Part shown: piece after piece, positions 30,540 to 39,665 of the stretch
Layout of the letters: each line of letters begins with the position of its first letter
How positions within the stretch are numbered: position 1 is the stretch's first letter
NCBI RefSeq assembly: GCF_014779595.1
Contig: NZ_JACXZT010000019.1
Coordinates: 1,271,808 to 1,335,807, forward strand
DNA: 64,000 bases
Source of the DNA: Halomonas sp. ML-15
GTDB taxonomy: Bacteria > Pseudomonadota > Gammaproteobacteria > Pseudomonadales > Halomonadaceae
Reading direction: 5' to 3'
The notes under the pieces: model-generated
What the model was told of the DNA's origin: nothing
Databases searched by the model: none
The model's input: the letters and a program-made list of their open reading frames with translations, nothing else
Made by a program: the position numbers and the translations under genes

Positions 30540-31568
30540 ATGAGCAAACGCAATCTGACCCGCCAGCAGCGCTGGCGAATAGAGAAAATCCAGGCCGAAC
30601 GCGCCAAGCGTGCCGAGCGCCTCGACGCCCGCGACGGCGATCGCCTCGAGGCCGGCGAGTACGGCCCCGAGCGCCCGGGTCGGGTGACCGCTCACTTCGG
30701 CCGTAGCCTCGACGTCGAGGCCGTCGATGACAGCGGTGAGCGGCAGCGCCAGCGCTGCCATATGCGCGCCAACCTCGACGGCCTGGTCACCGGTGACCGG
30801 GTGGTGTGGCGCCAGGCCAACGACGGCAGCGGCGTGGTGGTGGCACGCAGCGAACGCGACAGCGTGCTCGAGCGTCCCGACGCCCGCGGCCAGCTCAAGC
30901 CGGTGGCCGCCAACCTCGACCAGATCCTGATCGTGTTCGCCGCCGAGCCGGTGCCGCATGCCAATCTGATCGACCGCTACCTGGTCGCCGCCGAGGCCAC
31001 CGGCATCGCGCCGGTGCTGGTGCTCAACAAGGTCGATCTGCTGCCCGAGCAGGGAGGCGAGCTGCGCGACCTGCTGGACCGCTACGAGGCACTGGGCTAC
31101 CCGGTGGTGCTGGCCAGTGCCAAAGACGAAGGCGGCCTCGACGCCCTGCACCGGCGCCTCACCGATCGCACCTCGGTGTTCGTCGGCCAGAGCGGGGTCG
31201 GCAAGTCGTCGCTGATCGACCGCCTGCTGCCCGACCATGCGCTGCGCATCGGCGCGCTGTCGGAAGACTCGCGCAAAGGCACCCATACCACCACCACGGC
31301 AATGCTCTATCACCTGCCGGCCGGCGGCGAGCTGATCGACTCGCCGGGCATCCGCGAGTTTGGTCTCACCCATCTCGATGCGCAGCAGGTCACCGAGGGC
31401 TTCATCGAGTTCCACGACTATCTCGGCCACTGCCGGTTTCGCGACTGCCGCCACCGCGAGGAGCCCGGCTGTGCGCTGCTGGCGGCCGTCGCCCGCGGCG
31501 ATATTCATCCGCAGCGCTTCGCCAGCTACCGTCGTATCCTCGCCTCGCTGGAGACCGACGGTGACTGA
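30540..31568 (+). CDS. rsgA: Ribosome biogenesis GTPase RsgA
   Basis: RsgA is a circularly permuted GTPase that checks maturation of the 30S subunit. The 342-residue protein has an N-terminal OB fold, then G4 (VLNKVDLL) ahead of G1 (GQSGVGKSS) and G3 (DSPGIREF), and a C-terminal zinc site (CRFRDCRHREEPGC). The start at 30540 (MSKRNLTRQQ) was chosen because the upstream in-frame sequence overlaps orn and its promoter. It begins the plus-strand series rsgA-rhodanese-psd. Confidence 0.96.
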   Translation: MSKRNLTRQQRWRIEKIQAERAKRAERLDARDGDRLEAGEYGPERPGRVTAHFGRSLDVEAVDDSGERQRQRCHMRANLDGLVTGDRVVWRQANDGSGVVVARSERDSVLERPDARGQLKPVAANLDQILIVFAAEPVPHANLIDRYLVAAEATGIAPVLVLNKVDLLPEQGGELRDLLDRYEALGYPVVLASAKDEGGLDALHRRLTDRTSVFVGQSGVGKSSLIDRLLPDHALRIGALSEDSRKGTHTTTTAMLYHLPAGGELIDSPGIREFGLTHLDAQQVTEGFIEFHDYLGHCRFRDCRHREEPGCALLAAVARGDIHPQRFASYRRILASLETDGD

Positions 31569-31640
31569 GGTCGCTCGCCGCGCGCAGCCGGAGTGTGCCA
31601 TCATCGCGTCAACGTCACCGCAGACCGCAAGGAGTCACCC

Positions 31641-32471
31641 ATGAGCTCTGAAGCCAACCTCCTGCCCTTGATCGTCGAACCGGAGCAGCTGGCCGAACAC
31701 CTCGACGCCCCGGAGTTGTTGATTATCGATGTGCCGCTCAAGGCCGAGAGCTACGCCGAAGGCCATGTGCCCGGCGCGGTGTTTCTCGATCACCGCCAGT
31801 TGGTGCTCGGTAGCGGTGAAGTGCCCAACGATGTGCCCGACGCCGAGGCGCTCTCGGCGCTATTCTCGTCACTGGGGCTGACCCGCGATACTCACGTGGT
31901 GGCCTACGATGACGAAGGCGGCGGCTGGGCCGGGCGGCTGCTGTGGACCCTGGAGCTGATCGGCCACACCCGCTACTCCTACCTCAACGGCGGCATCCAC
32001 GCCTGGCGCCAGGAGGGCCTCGAGGAGTCCCGCGAGCCCCATGCCCCCACCCCCAGCGACTATCAGGCAGAGATTCTGAACCCCGAGGTCAATATCGACG
32101 TCGAGGCGATCAAGGAGAGCCTCGGCGATCGCCAGTTTGCGGTGTGGGATGCCCGCTCCCCCGAGGAGTACGCCGGCGAAAAGGGCCAGAACAAGCATCT
32201 GGGCCATATCCCCGGCGCCGTCAATATGGAGTGGACCCGCGCCATGGACCCCGAGCGCGGCCTGCGCATCCGCGACTACGCCGAGTTGATTACCGAACTC
32301 GAGGCGCTAGGCCTGACCCCTGACAAGGAAGTGATCACTCACTGTCAGGGCCACCATCGCAGCGGCCTGACCTGGCTGGTGGGCAAGGCGCTGGGCTTCG
32401 AGAAGATCCGCGCCTATGCCGGCTCCTGGCGGGAGTGGGGCAACCGCGACGATACCCCCATCGAAAAATGA
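31641..32471 (+). CDS. rhdA: Two-domain rhodanese sulfurtransferase
   Basis: This 276-residue protein has two rhodanese domains. The N-terminal one (about 10-135) is the inactive structural copy, and the C-terminal one carries the active-site loop CQGHHR in [13 protein letters not shown]. That loop is unlike the CRxG of bovine rhodanese or CGSGVT of mercaptopyruvate sulfurtransferases, but resembles the CQTHHR loop of Azotobacter RhdA. A thiosulfate:cyanide or general persulfide-transfer role is likely. The start at 31641 follows AAGGAG. Confidence 0.88.
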   Translation: MSSEANLLPLIVEPEQLAEHLDAPELLIIDVPLKAESYAEGHVPGAVFLDHRQLVLGSGEVPNDVPDAEALSALFSSLGLTRDTHVVAYDDEGGGWAGRLLWTLELIGHTRYSYLNGGIHAWRQEGLEESREPHAPTPSDYQAEILNPEVNIDVEAIKESLGDRQFAVWDARSPEEYAGEKGQNKHLGHIPGAVNMEWTRAMDPERGLRIRDYAELITELEALGLTPDKEVITHCQGHHRSGLTWLVGKALGFEKIRAYAGSWREWGNRDDTPIEK

Positions 32472-32517
32472 GCCGCGCCGCGACGGACGCGGCCGAACAC
32501 CACCGCAACGCAATGGA

Positions 32518-33369
32518 ATGACCACCTTGTCACTGTCACGACTGTTTGCCCTGATTCAATACCCGCTGCCCCACCACCTGATCTCGCGACTGGTGGGAAA
32601 GCTCGCCGAAACCCGCATCGGCTGGCTCAAGAACCTGCTGATCAAGGCGTTTATCCAGCGCTTCAAGGTCGATATGAGCCAGGCCGCCGAGCCTGACCCA
32701 ACTGCCTACCTCTGCTTCAATGACTTTTTCACCCGCGCCCTGAAGCCCGACGCCCGCCCGCTGGGCGAGGGGCTGCTCTGCCCCGCCGACGGCACCCTGT
32801 CACAGTACGGCGTAACCCGCCACGGCACCCTGGTACAAGCCAAGGGCCGAGCCTACTCGGTGACCAGTCTGCTGGGCGGCGACATGCAGCGCGCCGAGCC
32901 CTTTCGCCAGGGCAGCTTCGCCACCGTCTATCTGTCACCGCGGGACTACCACCGCGTGCATATGCCGCTGACCGGTACGCTGCGCGAGATGGTCTACGTG
33001 CCAGGGCGGATCTTCTCGGTCAATCAGGCCACCGCCGACCATGTGCCGGCGCTGTTTGCCCGCAACGAGCGGCTGGTGTGCATCTTCGATACCGAGCACG
33101 GCCCCATGGCCATGGTGCTGGTGGGGGCGATGATCGTCGCCGCCATCGAGACGGTATGGGCCGGCCAGATCACGCCGCTGGGCAACGAGGTACAGTCGAT
33201 CCGCTTCGACACCCCCATCACCCTCGAGCGCGGCGCCGAAATGGGCCGCTTCAAGCTCGGCTCCACGGTGGTGATGTGCTTCTCGGAGGAGATGCCCTTC
33301 GATGCTGCCCTCACGTTCGGCGACAGCGTACAGATGGGGCAAACATTAGGCGCGCTCAGCACCCCATAG
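32518..33369 (+). CDS. psd: Phosphatidylserine decarboxylase proenzyme
   Basis: Psd makes phosphatidylethanolamine from phosphatidylserine at the inner membrane. The 283-residue proenzyme contains the self-cleavage motif LGST in FKLGSTVVM near the C-terminus, where the serine becomes the pyruvoyl group, and conserved HRVHMPLTG. The start at 32518 ([10 protein letters not shown]) matches the family N-terminus. It lies in the widespread orn-rsgA-psd neighbourhood. A structured repeat (copy 2) begins soon after the stop. Confidence 0.96.
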   Translation: MTTLSLSRLFALIQYPLPHHLISRLVGKLAETRIGWLKNLLIKAFIQRFKVDMSQAAEPDPTAYLCFNDFFTRALKPDARPLGEGLLCPADGTLSQYGVTRHGTLVQAKGRAYSVTSLLGGDMQRAEPFRQGSFATVYLSPRDYHRVHMPLTGTLREMVYVPGRIFSVNQATADHVPALFARNERLVCIFDTEHGPMAMVLVGAMIVAAIETVWAGQITPLGNEVQSIRFDTPITLERGAEMGRFKLGSTVVMCFSEEMPFDAALTFGDSVQMGQTLGALSTP

Positions 33370-33377
33370 CGAGGGGC

Positions 33378-33472
33378 GCCGGGGACAGGTCGAAACGGGG
33401 GTCTTTTGCCATGGATGGCAAAAGTAGCGCCCAGGGACGGGTTTACAGCGCCCCCGTGTAGGCCTGTCGACG
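33378..33472 (-). repeat. Structured intergenic repeat, copy 2 (psd-epmA gap)
   Basis: Copy 2 is inverted relative to the other three. Stems in plus coordinates: GACAGG 33384-33389 with CCTGTC 33463-33468; ACGGGGG 33395-33401 with CCCCCGT 33451-33457; hairpin TTTTGCCA 33404-33411 with TGGCAAAA 33416-33423. The reverse complement shows the conserved GCGCTGTAAA and CGCTAC motifs. It lies between the stop codons of the convergent genes psd and epmA. Confidence 0.8.
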
Positions 33473-33518
33473 GAGTAGCCCCGAGCGGTGAAAGTCGCTT
33501 AACGCATGATCAACCGCC

Positions 33519-34493
33519 CTAGCAGCGCGGCGTGGCGAAGGCCATGACCTCCGCCACGCTCTGCTTGCCCAGCGCCAGTTGCAGAAGCCGATCGAGGCCC
33601 AGCGCCACGCCACAGGCCGGCGGCATGCCCGCCGCCAGCGCCGCCAGCAGGCGCTCGTCGATGTCGACCTCGGGGCGACCCAGCGCCCGGCGCTGGGCAT
33701 TATCCGCGCCAAAGCGGGCGCGCTGCTCATCGGCATCGGTGAGTTCGTCGTAGCCGTTGGCGAGCTCCAGCCCGGCCAGATAGATCTCGAAGCGTGCCGC
33801 CACCCACTCGCCATCCTGCGGATCCCGCCGACGCCGCGCCAACGCCGCCTGGCTGGCCGGATAGTCGACCACCACGTCGACCCCATCGCGGCCCAGGGTC
33901 GGCTCGATCACCAGGCTCATCAGCAGGTCGAGGCAGTCATCCCGGGGGCTGTCGGCCATGTCGAGCGCGCCCTGCGTCCCCGCCAGGCACTGCAGATCGG
34001 CGAGGGGCTCGGTAAACGGGTCGATGCCCAGGTGCTCGCCAAACAGCTCGCGATAGCGGCGTTGGCGCAGCGGCCCGGGGTCCTGCGGCAGCAGGTGGCG
34101 GATCAGCGCGTCGCACTCGCCAATCAGCGCCGCGAAGGCCATGCCGGGGCGATACCACTCGAGCATGGTGAATTCGATATTGTGGCGGCGCCCAACCTCG
34201 CCGTCGCGAAAGCTGCGCGCCAACTGGAAGATCGGCCCTGAGCCTGCGGCCAGCAGCCGCTTCATGTGGAATTCCGGCGAGGTCTGCAGCCACAGCGTCT
34301 CGCGCCCCTCTGGCGTGGTCGCCTGGCAGGCCAGCGAGGCCAGGTGCACGTCGCTGCTGCCGCCATGGCCCAGCACCGGGGTCTCCACCTCCAGCACGCC
34401 GCGCTCGGCGAAGAACGCCCGCAGCTTGGCGATCAGCCGGGCGCGGGCGTGCAGCGTCGTGATCTCCGCCGTTGGTCGCCATTCAGCTTCCAT
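33519..34493 (-). CDS. epmA: EF-P lysine ligase EpmA (GenX/PoxA)
   Basis: EpmA is a truncated class II lysyl-tRNA synthetase paralogue that attaches (R)-beta-lysine to Lys34 of EF-P. The 324-residue protein has only the catalytic domain with motif 2 (FRDGEVGRRHNIEFTMLEWYR) and motif 3 (ACGVALGLDRLLQL) and lacks the anticodon-binding domain, as expected. The start at 34493 (MEAEWRPTAE) fits the family; the open frame upstream runs into repeat copy 3. It is flanked by inverted copies of the structured repeat and lies next to efp. Confidence 0.94.
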   Translation of the reverse strand: MEAEWRPTAEITTLHARARLIAKLRAFFAERGVLEVETPVLGHGGSSDVHLASLACQATTPEGRETLWLQTSPEFHMKRLLAAGSGPIFQLARSFRDGEVGRRHNIEFTMLEWYRPGMAFAALIGECDALIRHLLPQDPGPLRQRRYRELFGEHLGIDPFTEPLADLQCLAGTQGALDMADSPRDDCLDLLMSLVIEPTLGRDGVDVVVDYPASQAALARRRRDPQDGEWVAARFEIYLAGLELANGYDELTDADEQRARFGADNAQRRALGRPEVDIDERLLAALAAGMPPACGVALGLDRLLQLALGKQSVAEVMAFATPRC

Positions 34494-34574
34494 GACATCG
34501 TCCTCTACAACGACGCAGGCCACGCCATGAATCGGCGTGGCCTGCAGTAAGTCGCATTGAGGCCGCGGCTTGTC

Positions 34575-34675
34575 GGCGACAGGCCTACGAGAGGGCGCTG
34601 TAAATACCTCCCTGTACGCTACTTTTGCCATCCATGGCAAAAGACCCTCTCTACGACCTGTCCCCTGCGCCGCTC
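34575..34675 (+). repeat. Structured intergenic repeat, copy 3 (efp-epmA gap)
   Basis: Stems: GACAGG 34578-34583 with CCTGTC 34657-34662; GAGAGGG 34589-34595 with CCCTCTC 34645-34651; a small hairpin TAC/GTA (34605-34607 with 34614-34616); and TTTTGCCA 34623-34630 with TGGCAAAA 34635-34642. In the small hairpin the CCC/GGG pair of other copies is replaced by TAC/GTA, a compensatory change. The conserved motifs GCGCTGTAAA and CGCTAC are intact. Confidence 0.8.
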
Positions 34676-34722
34676 GTGGCCCGTAGCCATTAGCAGCGGC
34701 TCGCTGACCATGGCGTATTTCC

Positions 34723-35289
34723 TCAGGCCCTTGAAACGTACTCGCCGGAGCGGGTATCGATCTTCAGCACCTCGCCCTGATTGATAAATAGCGGCACGCG
34801 TACCACGGCACCCGACGACAGCGTGGCCGGCTTTGAGCCGCCCTGGGCGGTGTCGCCCTTGAGGCCGGGATCGGTCTCGACGACCTCCAGCTCGATAAAG
34901 TTGGGCGGATTGACGTTGATGACCTTGTCGTCCCACAGGGTGATCGTGTAAGCCACTTGCTCCTTGAGCCACTTCTCGGTATCGCCCAGGGCGCGCTTCT
35001 CCACTGCATACTGCTCGAAGGAGCCATCGGTCTTCATGAAGTACCACATCTCGCCATCGTTGTAGAGATACTCCATCTCCAGTTCGAGGACGTCGGCTCC
35101 TTCCAGCGATTCGCCGGACTTGAAGGTGCGCTCCCAGACCCGGCCGGTCATCAGGTTGCGTAGCTTGACGCGGCTGAAGGCCTGGCCCTTGCCCGGCTTG
35201 ACGAATTCGTTCTCCACAATCGAGCAGGGGTCGCCATCGAGCATGACCTTCAGGCCGCCCTTGAATTCGCTGGTAGAATAGTTCGCCAT
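34723..35289 (-). CDS. efp: Translation elongation factor P
   Basis: EF-P relieves ribosome stalling at polyproline. The 188-residue protein has the KOW-like N-terminal domain with the modification-site lysine at position 34 in VKPGKGQAF and two following OB domains. Lys34 is the residue that EpmB and EpmA beta-lysylate, and both enzymes are encoded alongside. The start at 35289 ([10 protein letters not shown]) is the standard one; codons upstream are not conserved. It is divergent from epmB. Confidence 0.97.
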   Translation of the reverse strand: MANYSTSEFKGGLKVMLDGDPCSIVENEFVKPGKGQAFSRVKLRNLMTGRVWERTFKSGESLEGADVLELEMEYLYNDGEMWYFMKTDGSFEQYAVEKRALGDTEKWLKEQVAYTITLWDDKVINVNPPNFIELEVVETDPGLKGDTAQGGSKPATLSSGAVVRVPLFINQGEVLKIDTRSGEYVSRA

Positions 35290-35397
35290 GATGCCTCGCT
35301 GATGATGCTGGCGCCGTAAACCGGTAGCCCGGATCACGTGCAGAGAAAGTGACGACGACGGGCCTCGCCCACCGCCTTACCATGTTGAGTGTGCCGC

Positions 35398-36438
35398 ATG
35401 ATAACCCGAAGCCCCGCCAAAGTGCAGACCACCGGCCCACTGCTGGCCTCCGATGCCGCCGACAAGGCGCGCTGGCAGCGCCAGCTATCCCAGGCGATTC
35501 GCAGCCCTGAGGCGCTGTGCCGGCGCTTGGAGCTCGACCCCGCCTGGCTGCCCGGCGCCGCCCAGGGACATGCACTGTTCGAAGTGTGCGTGCCCGAGGC
35601 GTACCTCTCTCGCATTGTCCCCGGCGCCCCCCAAGACCCGCTGCTGCGCCAGGTGCTGCCGCTGGCCGCGGAAGGTGAGACGCCCGACGGATTCGTCAAC
35701 GACCCGCTGAGCGAAGCGGCACACACCCCCCGCCAGGGGCTGATCCACAAGTATGCCGGTCGGGTGTTGCTGATCGCCAGCCCGACCTGCGCCATCAACT
35801 GCCGCTACTGCTTCCGCCGCCACTTCCCCTACGACGCCAACGCGCCGTCCCGAGCGCAGTGGCAGCAGAGCCTGGACTATCTGCGCGACGATCCCAGTCT
35901 GCATGAGGCGATTCTCTCCGGCGGCGACCCGCTGGCCGCCAGCGACCGCCAGCTCGCCTGGCTGGTGGGCGAACTCGAGGCGATCCCCCACCTCAAGCGG
36001 CTGCGTATCCACACCCGCCTGCCGGTGGTAATCCCAGAGCGCATCGACGCGGCCCTGCTCGACTGGCTGGCGGCCTCACGACTGCAGAAAGTGGTGGTGC
36101 TGCATATCAATCACGCCAACGAGATCGATGACGCAGTGATGGCAGCCTGCGCGCGTCTCAAAGCGGCCGGCGTCACCCTGCTCAACCAGAGCGTGCTGCT
36201 GCGCGGCGTCAATGACAGCGTCGATGACCTGGCCGCGCTCTCCGAGCGGCTGTTCGAGGCCGGGGTGCTGCCCTACTACCTCCATGTACTCGACCCGGTG
36301 GCGGGGGCGGCGCACTTCGACGTGCCCGATGGCGAGGCCCGCGCGCTGGTCGCGGAGCTGCGCAAGTCGTTGCCGGGATTTTTGATGCCGCGGCTGGTGC
36401 GCGAAGTGCCCGGCGAAGCCAGCAAGACGCCGCTGTAG
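35398..36438 (+). CDS. epmB: EF-P lysine 2,3-aminomutase EpmB
   Basis: EpmB is a radical SAM, PLP-dependent enzyme that converts L-lysine to (R)-beta-lysine for EF-P modification. The 346-residue protein has the cluster motif CAINCRYC, the GGDP motif (SGGDPLAASDRQ) and the later HINHANE and LNQSVLLRGVND segments of KamA-type aminomutases. It is shorter than clostridial KamA, as is normal for EpmB. The start is ATG 35398; a GTG three codons earlier is also open. Confidence 0.95.
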   Translation: MITRSPAKVQTTGPLLASDAADKARWQRQLSQAIRSPEALCRRLELDPAWLPGAAQGHALFEVCVPEAYLSRIVPGAPQDPLLRQVLPLAAEGETPDGFVNDPLSEAAHTPRQGLIHKYAGRVLLIASPTCAINCRYCFRRHFPYDANAPSRAQWQQSLDYLRDDPSLHEAILSGGDPLAASDRQLAWLVGELEAIPHLKRLRIHTRLPVVIPERIDAALLDWLAASRLQKVVVLHINHANEIDDAVMAACARLKAAGVTLLNQSVLLRGVNDSVDDLAALSERLFEAGVLPYYLHVLDPVAGAAHFDVPDGEARALVAELRKSLPGFLMPRLVREVPGEASKTPL

Positions 36439-36674
36439 CAAGGCCTTGTGGGCCATCAAGGCTCCACAGCGATGCACCACAACAATGCAATCAGCCCATA
36501 TGCGCACCAGCATCGCCCAACAAGATCACACCACGTTGACAACACGGGCTGCTAGACACGTTCAAGCTGCTGTTTACCCGGCGATAACATCATACTGGGC
36601 ATTCGTTTTGCTTTGAGTTAAGCGATACGGGGTATCGGCAGTGCATCGTTGGCTGCCAGACAATCTAGTTTCCA
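36439..36674 (+). other. Intergenic region upstream of the guanidine riboswitch
   Basis: No gene is seen here. A GC hairpin just after the epmB stop (GCCTTG/CAAGGC, 36443-36462) may weaken read-through but has no T-run. TTGACA occurs at 36536-36541 without a convincing -10 box 16-18 bases downstream. The promoter of the guanidine operon must lie in this region but could not be fixed. Confidence 0.4.
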
Positions 36675-36830
36675 ATGGACGGCTAGGGTTCCGATCGCAT
36701 CATCACTTACCCCGATGCGATGACTGGTCCGAGAGCTGTCGACCCGGCGCAAGAGAGGGCACGCCCAAAAGGGGCTTCCCATTCACAGCGCAAGGTTACA
36801 CGGCGGGAGAAAAGCCCGGGAGGATCAGGT
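36675..36830 (+). promoter_or_regulatory. Guanidine-I (ykkC) riboswitch
   Basis: Conserved ykkC features appear in order: CTAGGGTTCCG at 36683-36693; a hairpin with ATCGCATC (36694-36701) pairing GATGCGAT (36714-36721); ACTGGTCCGAGAG at 36723-36735; and, after a variable arm, ACACGGCGGGAG from 36798 with AAAAGCCCGGGAGG ending at 36823. This is the guanidine-I class that binds free guanidinium. It lies 55 bases before the transporter gene. No terminator with a T-run follows it, so control of translation initiation is more likely than attenuation. Confidence 0.93.
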
Positions 36831-36884
36831 GCAGCAGGATGCGCCGATGCCCCCGACATTTTCTCGAGCCCATTGGAGGCCACC

Positions 36885-37973
36885 ATGTCCCAGCCACTGC
36901 GTCCATTCTCCGCCAAGCGACTCCCCCTCGCCGCCGCCATTACTACTACCTTGTTGGTCTCTGCCCTCACCGCCGCGCCGCTTCAGGCTCAGGATCGCGA
37001 CCAGTTCAGCGTCTGCTGGTCGATCTATGCCGGCTGGATGCCCTGGGGCTATGCCGACGAGGCCGGCATCGTCGATCGCTGGGCCGAGGAGTACGGTATC
37101 GAGATCGATATCGTCCAGGTCAATGACTACGTCGAGTCGATCAACCAGTTCACCTCCGGCAACGTCGACGGCTGCGCCATGACCAATATGGACGCCCTGA
37201 CCATTCCCGCCGCCAGCGGCGTCGACTCCACCGCGCTGATCGTCGGCGACTACTCCGACGGCAATGACGGTGTGGTGCTGAAGAACGCCGACAGCCTCGA
37301 GGACATTGCCGGGCGCGACGTCAACCTGGTGCAGTTCAGCGTCTCCCACTACCTGCTGGCCCGCGCCCTCGACAGCGTCGGCATGAGCGAGCGCGACGTC
37401 TCCACCGTGAATACCGGCGATGCCGATATCGCCGGGCTCTTCGCCAGCCGCGACAGCATCGACGCGGTGGTGACCTGGAACCCCCAGCTCTCCACCGTCA
37501 CGGATATCGAGGGCAGCACCCTGGCCTTCGACTCGAGCGAGATTCCCGGTGAGATCCTCGACCTGATGGTGGTGAACACCCAGACCCTGGCCGACTACCC
37601 CGAACTCGGTCACGCCCTGGTAGGTGCCTGGTACGAGACCATGGCGCTGATGGCCGATGGCGATGAAGAGGCGCTGTCGCAGATGGCCGAGGCCGCCGGC
37701 ACCGACCTTGAGGGCTATCGCGCCCAGCTCGACGCCACCTACCTCTACACCGATCCCGCCGAAGCCCTCGAGCTGATCGAGAGCGACGACCTGCTCGAGA
37801 CCATGCAGCGGGTCGCCGAGTTCAGCTTCGCACACGGCCTGCTCGGCGACATGGCGCCCGATCCCGGGGTGGTGGGCATCGAGACCCCACAGGGCGTGTT
37901 CGGCGACGAGGGCAACATCAAGCTGCGCTTCGACCCGAGCTTCACCCAGGCCTATATCGACGCACAACAATAA
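36885..37973 (+). CDS. ABC transporter substrate-binding protein (guanidine operon)
   Basis: This 362-residue periplasmic protein has a signal peptide (residues 1-35, ending LQAQD) and a NitT/TauT-type (SsuA/NMT1-like) substrate-binding fold. It matches the 'putative urea ABC transporter substrate-binding protein' found with urea carboxylase genes. Given the riboswitch and the enzymes downstream, guanidine or a related compound is the likely ligand. The start at 36885 has TTGGAGG upstream and is the first codon giving a clean signal peptide. Confidence 0.87.
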   Translation: MSQPLRPFSAKRLPLAAAITTTLLVSALTAAPLQAQDRDQFSVCWSIYAGWMPWGYADEAGIVDRWAEEYGIEIDIVQVNDYVESINQFTSGNVDGCAMTNMDALTIPAASGVDSTALIVGDYSDGNDGVVLKNADSLEDIAGRDVNLVQFSVSHYLLARALDSVGMSERDVSTVNTGDADIAGLFASRDSIDAVVTWNPQLSTVTDIEGSTLAFDSSEIPGEILDLMVVNTQTLADYPELGHALVGAWYETMALMADGDEEALSQMAEAAGTDLEGYRAQLDATYLYTDPAEALELIESDDLLETMQRVAEFSFAHGLLGDMAPDPGVVGIETPQGVFGDEGNIKLRFDPSFTQAYIDAQQ

Positions 37974-38046
37974 GCCAGCCGTCAGGAGCGTGTCGCTGCC
38001 CCAGGGTGGTGGCGCGCTTGCCCCCTTACCCTGACGTGGAGCCTTC

Positions 38047-38874
38047 ATGAAACGCCTGATCAATCTCACCCCCTCCCGCGGTGGCCGCTGGCTGCTGGGC
38101 CTGCTGCCCTTTCTGGTCGTGGCGATGGTCTACCTGAGCCTCTCCAACGCGCGGCTCGCCGAAAATCCCAATGATCGGCTGCTGCCGGCCCCGGCGACCA
38201 TGGCCAACACCTTCTACACCATGGCCACCGAAGAGAATCAGCGCACCGGCCAGATCGTCCTCTGGGCGGACACCTTCGCCAGCCTCGAGCGGCTGCTGAT
38301 CGGGGTCGCCATCAGCGCGCTGATCGGCCTCAGCGTTGGACTCATCAACGGTGGCCTGCCGCTGATCCGCGCCAAGTTCTCGCCGCTGGTGACGGTGATC
38401 TCCCTGATTCCGCCCATGGCCATCCTGCCGATCCTGTTTATCGCCTTCGGCACCGGGGAGGCCGCCAAGGTCGCGCTGATCGTGATCGGGGTGACGCCCT
38501 TCCTGATTCGCGACCTCCAGGGCCACGCCCTGCGCCTGCCCGACGAACAGCTGATCAAGGCCCAGACCCTGGGCGGCAACTCCTGGCAGGTCCTGACCCG
38601 CGTAATCCTGCCGCAGCTGACGCCGAGGCTGCTCAACGCCACTCGCCTGGCGCTGGGCACCGCCTGGCTGTTCCTGATCGCCGCCGAGGCGATCGCCGCC
38701 CAGGAGGGGCTGGGCTATCGGATTTTCCTGGTGCGTCGCTACCTGTCGATGGATGTGATCCTGCCCTACGTGGCCTGGATCACCCTGCTGGCCTTTCTGC
38801 TCGACCAGCTGCTGGCGCGGACCTCGCGACTGGCCTTCCCCTGGTACCACGCCGAAGAGGGAGACAACTCATGA
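38047..38874 (+). CDS. ABC transporter permease (guanidine operon)
   Basis: This 275-residue inner-membrane protein is a binding-protein-dependent permease of the NitT/TauT type with about six membrane helices, the first at about 15-30. The EAA-type loop that contacts the ATPase is seen in LIKAQTLGGNSWQVLTRVIL. It lies between the binding-protein and ATPase genes and overlaps the latter by four bases. Substrate assignment is by context only. Confidence 0.9.
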   Translation: MKRLINLTPSRGGRWLLGLLPFLVVAMVYLSLSNARLAENPNDRLLPAPATMANTFYTMATEENQRTGQIVLWADTFASLERLLIGVAISALIGLSVGLINGGLPLIRAKFSPLVTVISLIPPMAILPILFIAFGTGEAAKVALIVIGVTPFLIRDLQGHALRLPDEQLIKAQTLGGNSWQVLTRVILPQLTPRLLNATRLALGTAWLFLIAAEAIAAQEGLGYRIFLVRRYLSMDVILPYVAWITLLAFLLDQLLARTSRLAFPWYHAEEGDNS

Positions 38875-39665
38875 GCCTGCTCGAAGCCAAGCGCCTGGAG
38901 AAGCACTACGGCGAGCACGTCGTGCTGGAGCGCCTCGACTTCCGCGTCGAGGCCGGCGAGTTCGTCACCCTGGTGGGGGCCTCGGGCTGTGGCAAGACCA
39001 CCTTCCTCAAGATGCTGCTGGGCACCGAGCGCATCTCCCGCGGGTCGCTCACCCTCGATGAGCGGCCGATCCCCGAAGAGCCGGGCCCGGACCGCGGCGT
39101 GGTGTTCCAGAAGTACTCGGTGTTCCCCCACCTGACCGTGCTCGGCAACGTGATGATCGCCGAAGAGCTCAGCCAGTCGCGCTGGCTGGGCAAGAGTTTC
39201 GGCGCCGCGCAACGCCAGGCCCGGGACAAGGCCATGGCGCGCATTCAGGAAGTCGGCCTGGCCAATGCCCTGAGCAAGTACCCCCACGAGCTTTCCGGCG
39301 GCATGCAGCAGCGCCTGGCCATCGCCCAGGCACTAATGATGCGCCCGCGCATTCTGCTGCTCGATGAGCCCTTCGGCGCGCTGGACCCGGGCATTCGCCA
39401 GGATATGCATGAGCTGATCCTGACCCTGTGGAAGGAGCAGCAGCTGACCATCTTCATGATCACCCACGACCTCAAGGAGGCCTTCGCGCTGGGCACCCGG
39501 CTGTGGGTGTTCGACAAGCTGCGCCACGACCCACAGGCACCGGAGGCGTTCGGCGCCACCATCACCTATGACCTGCCGATCGGCGAGCGCCAGCCGCCGG
39601 CGGACCTGTCGGCCCGCTTCGCCGAGCGCGGCCTCAAGACCCTGACCCAGGAGACGCTGCTATGA
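38871..39665 (+). CDS. ABC transporter ATP-binding protein (guanidine operon)
   Basis: This 264-residue ATPase powers the adjacent permease. It shows Walker A GASGCGKTT, signature LSGGMQQRLAIAQALMM, Walker B ILLLDEPFGALD and the switch histidine in MITHD. It overlaps both neighbours by four bases (ATGA on each side), so transporter and deiminase genes are translated in a coupled row. Confidence 0.92.
   Translation: MSLLEAKRLEKHYGEHVVLERLDFRVEAGEFVTLVGASGCGKTTFLKMLLGTERISRGSLTLDERPIPEEPGPDRGVVFQKYSVFPHLTVLGNVMIAEELSQSRWLGKSFGAAQRQARDKAMARIQEVGLANALSKYPHELSGGMQQRLAIAQALMMRPRILLLDEPFGALDPGIRQDMHELILTLWKEQQLTIFMITHDLKEAFALGTRLWVFDKLRHDPQAPEAFGATITYDLPIGERQPPADLSARFAERGLKTLTQETLL

Noticed and set aside
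36536-36541. TTGACA as the -35 box of the guanidine operon
   Set aside because: No acceptable -10 sequence lies 16-18 bases downstream.
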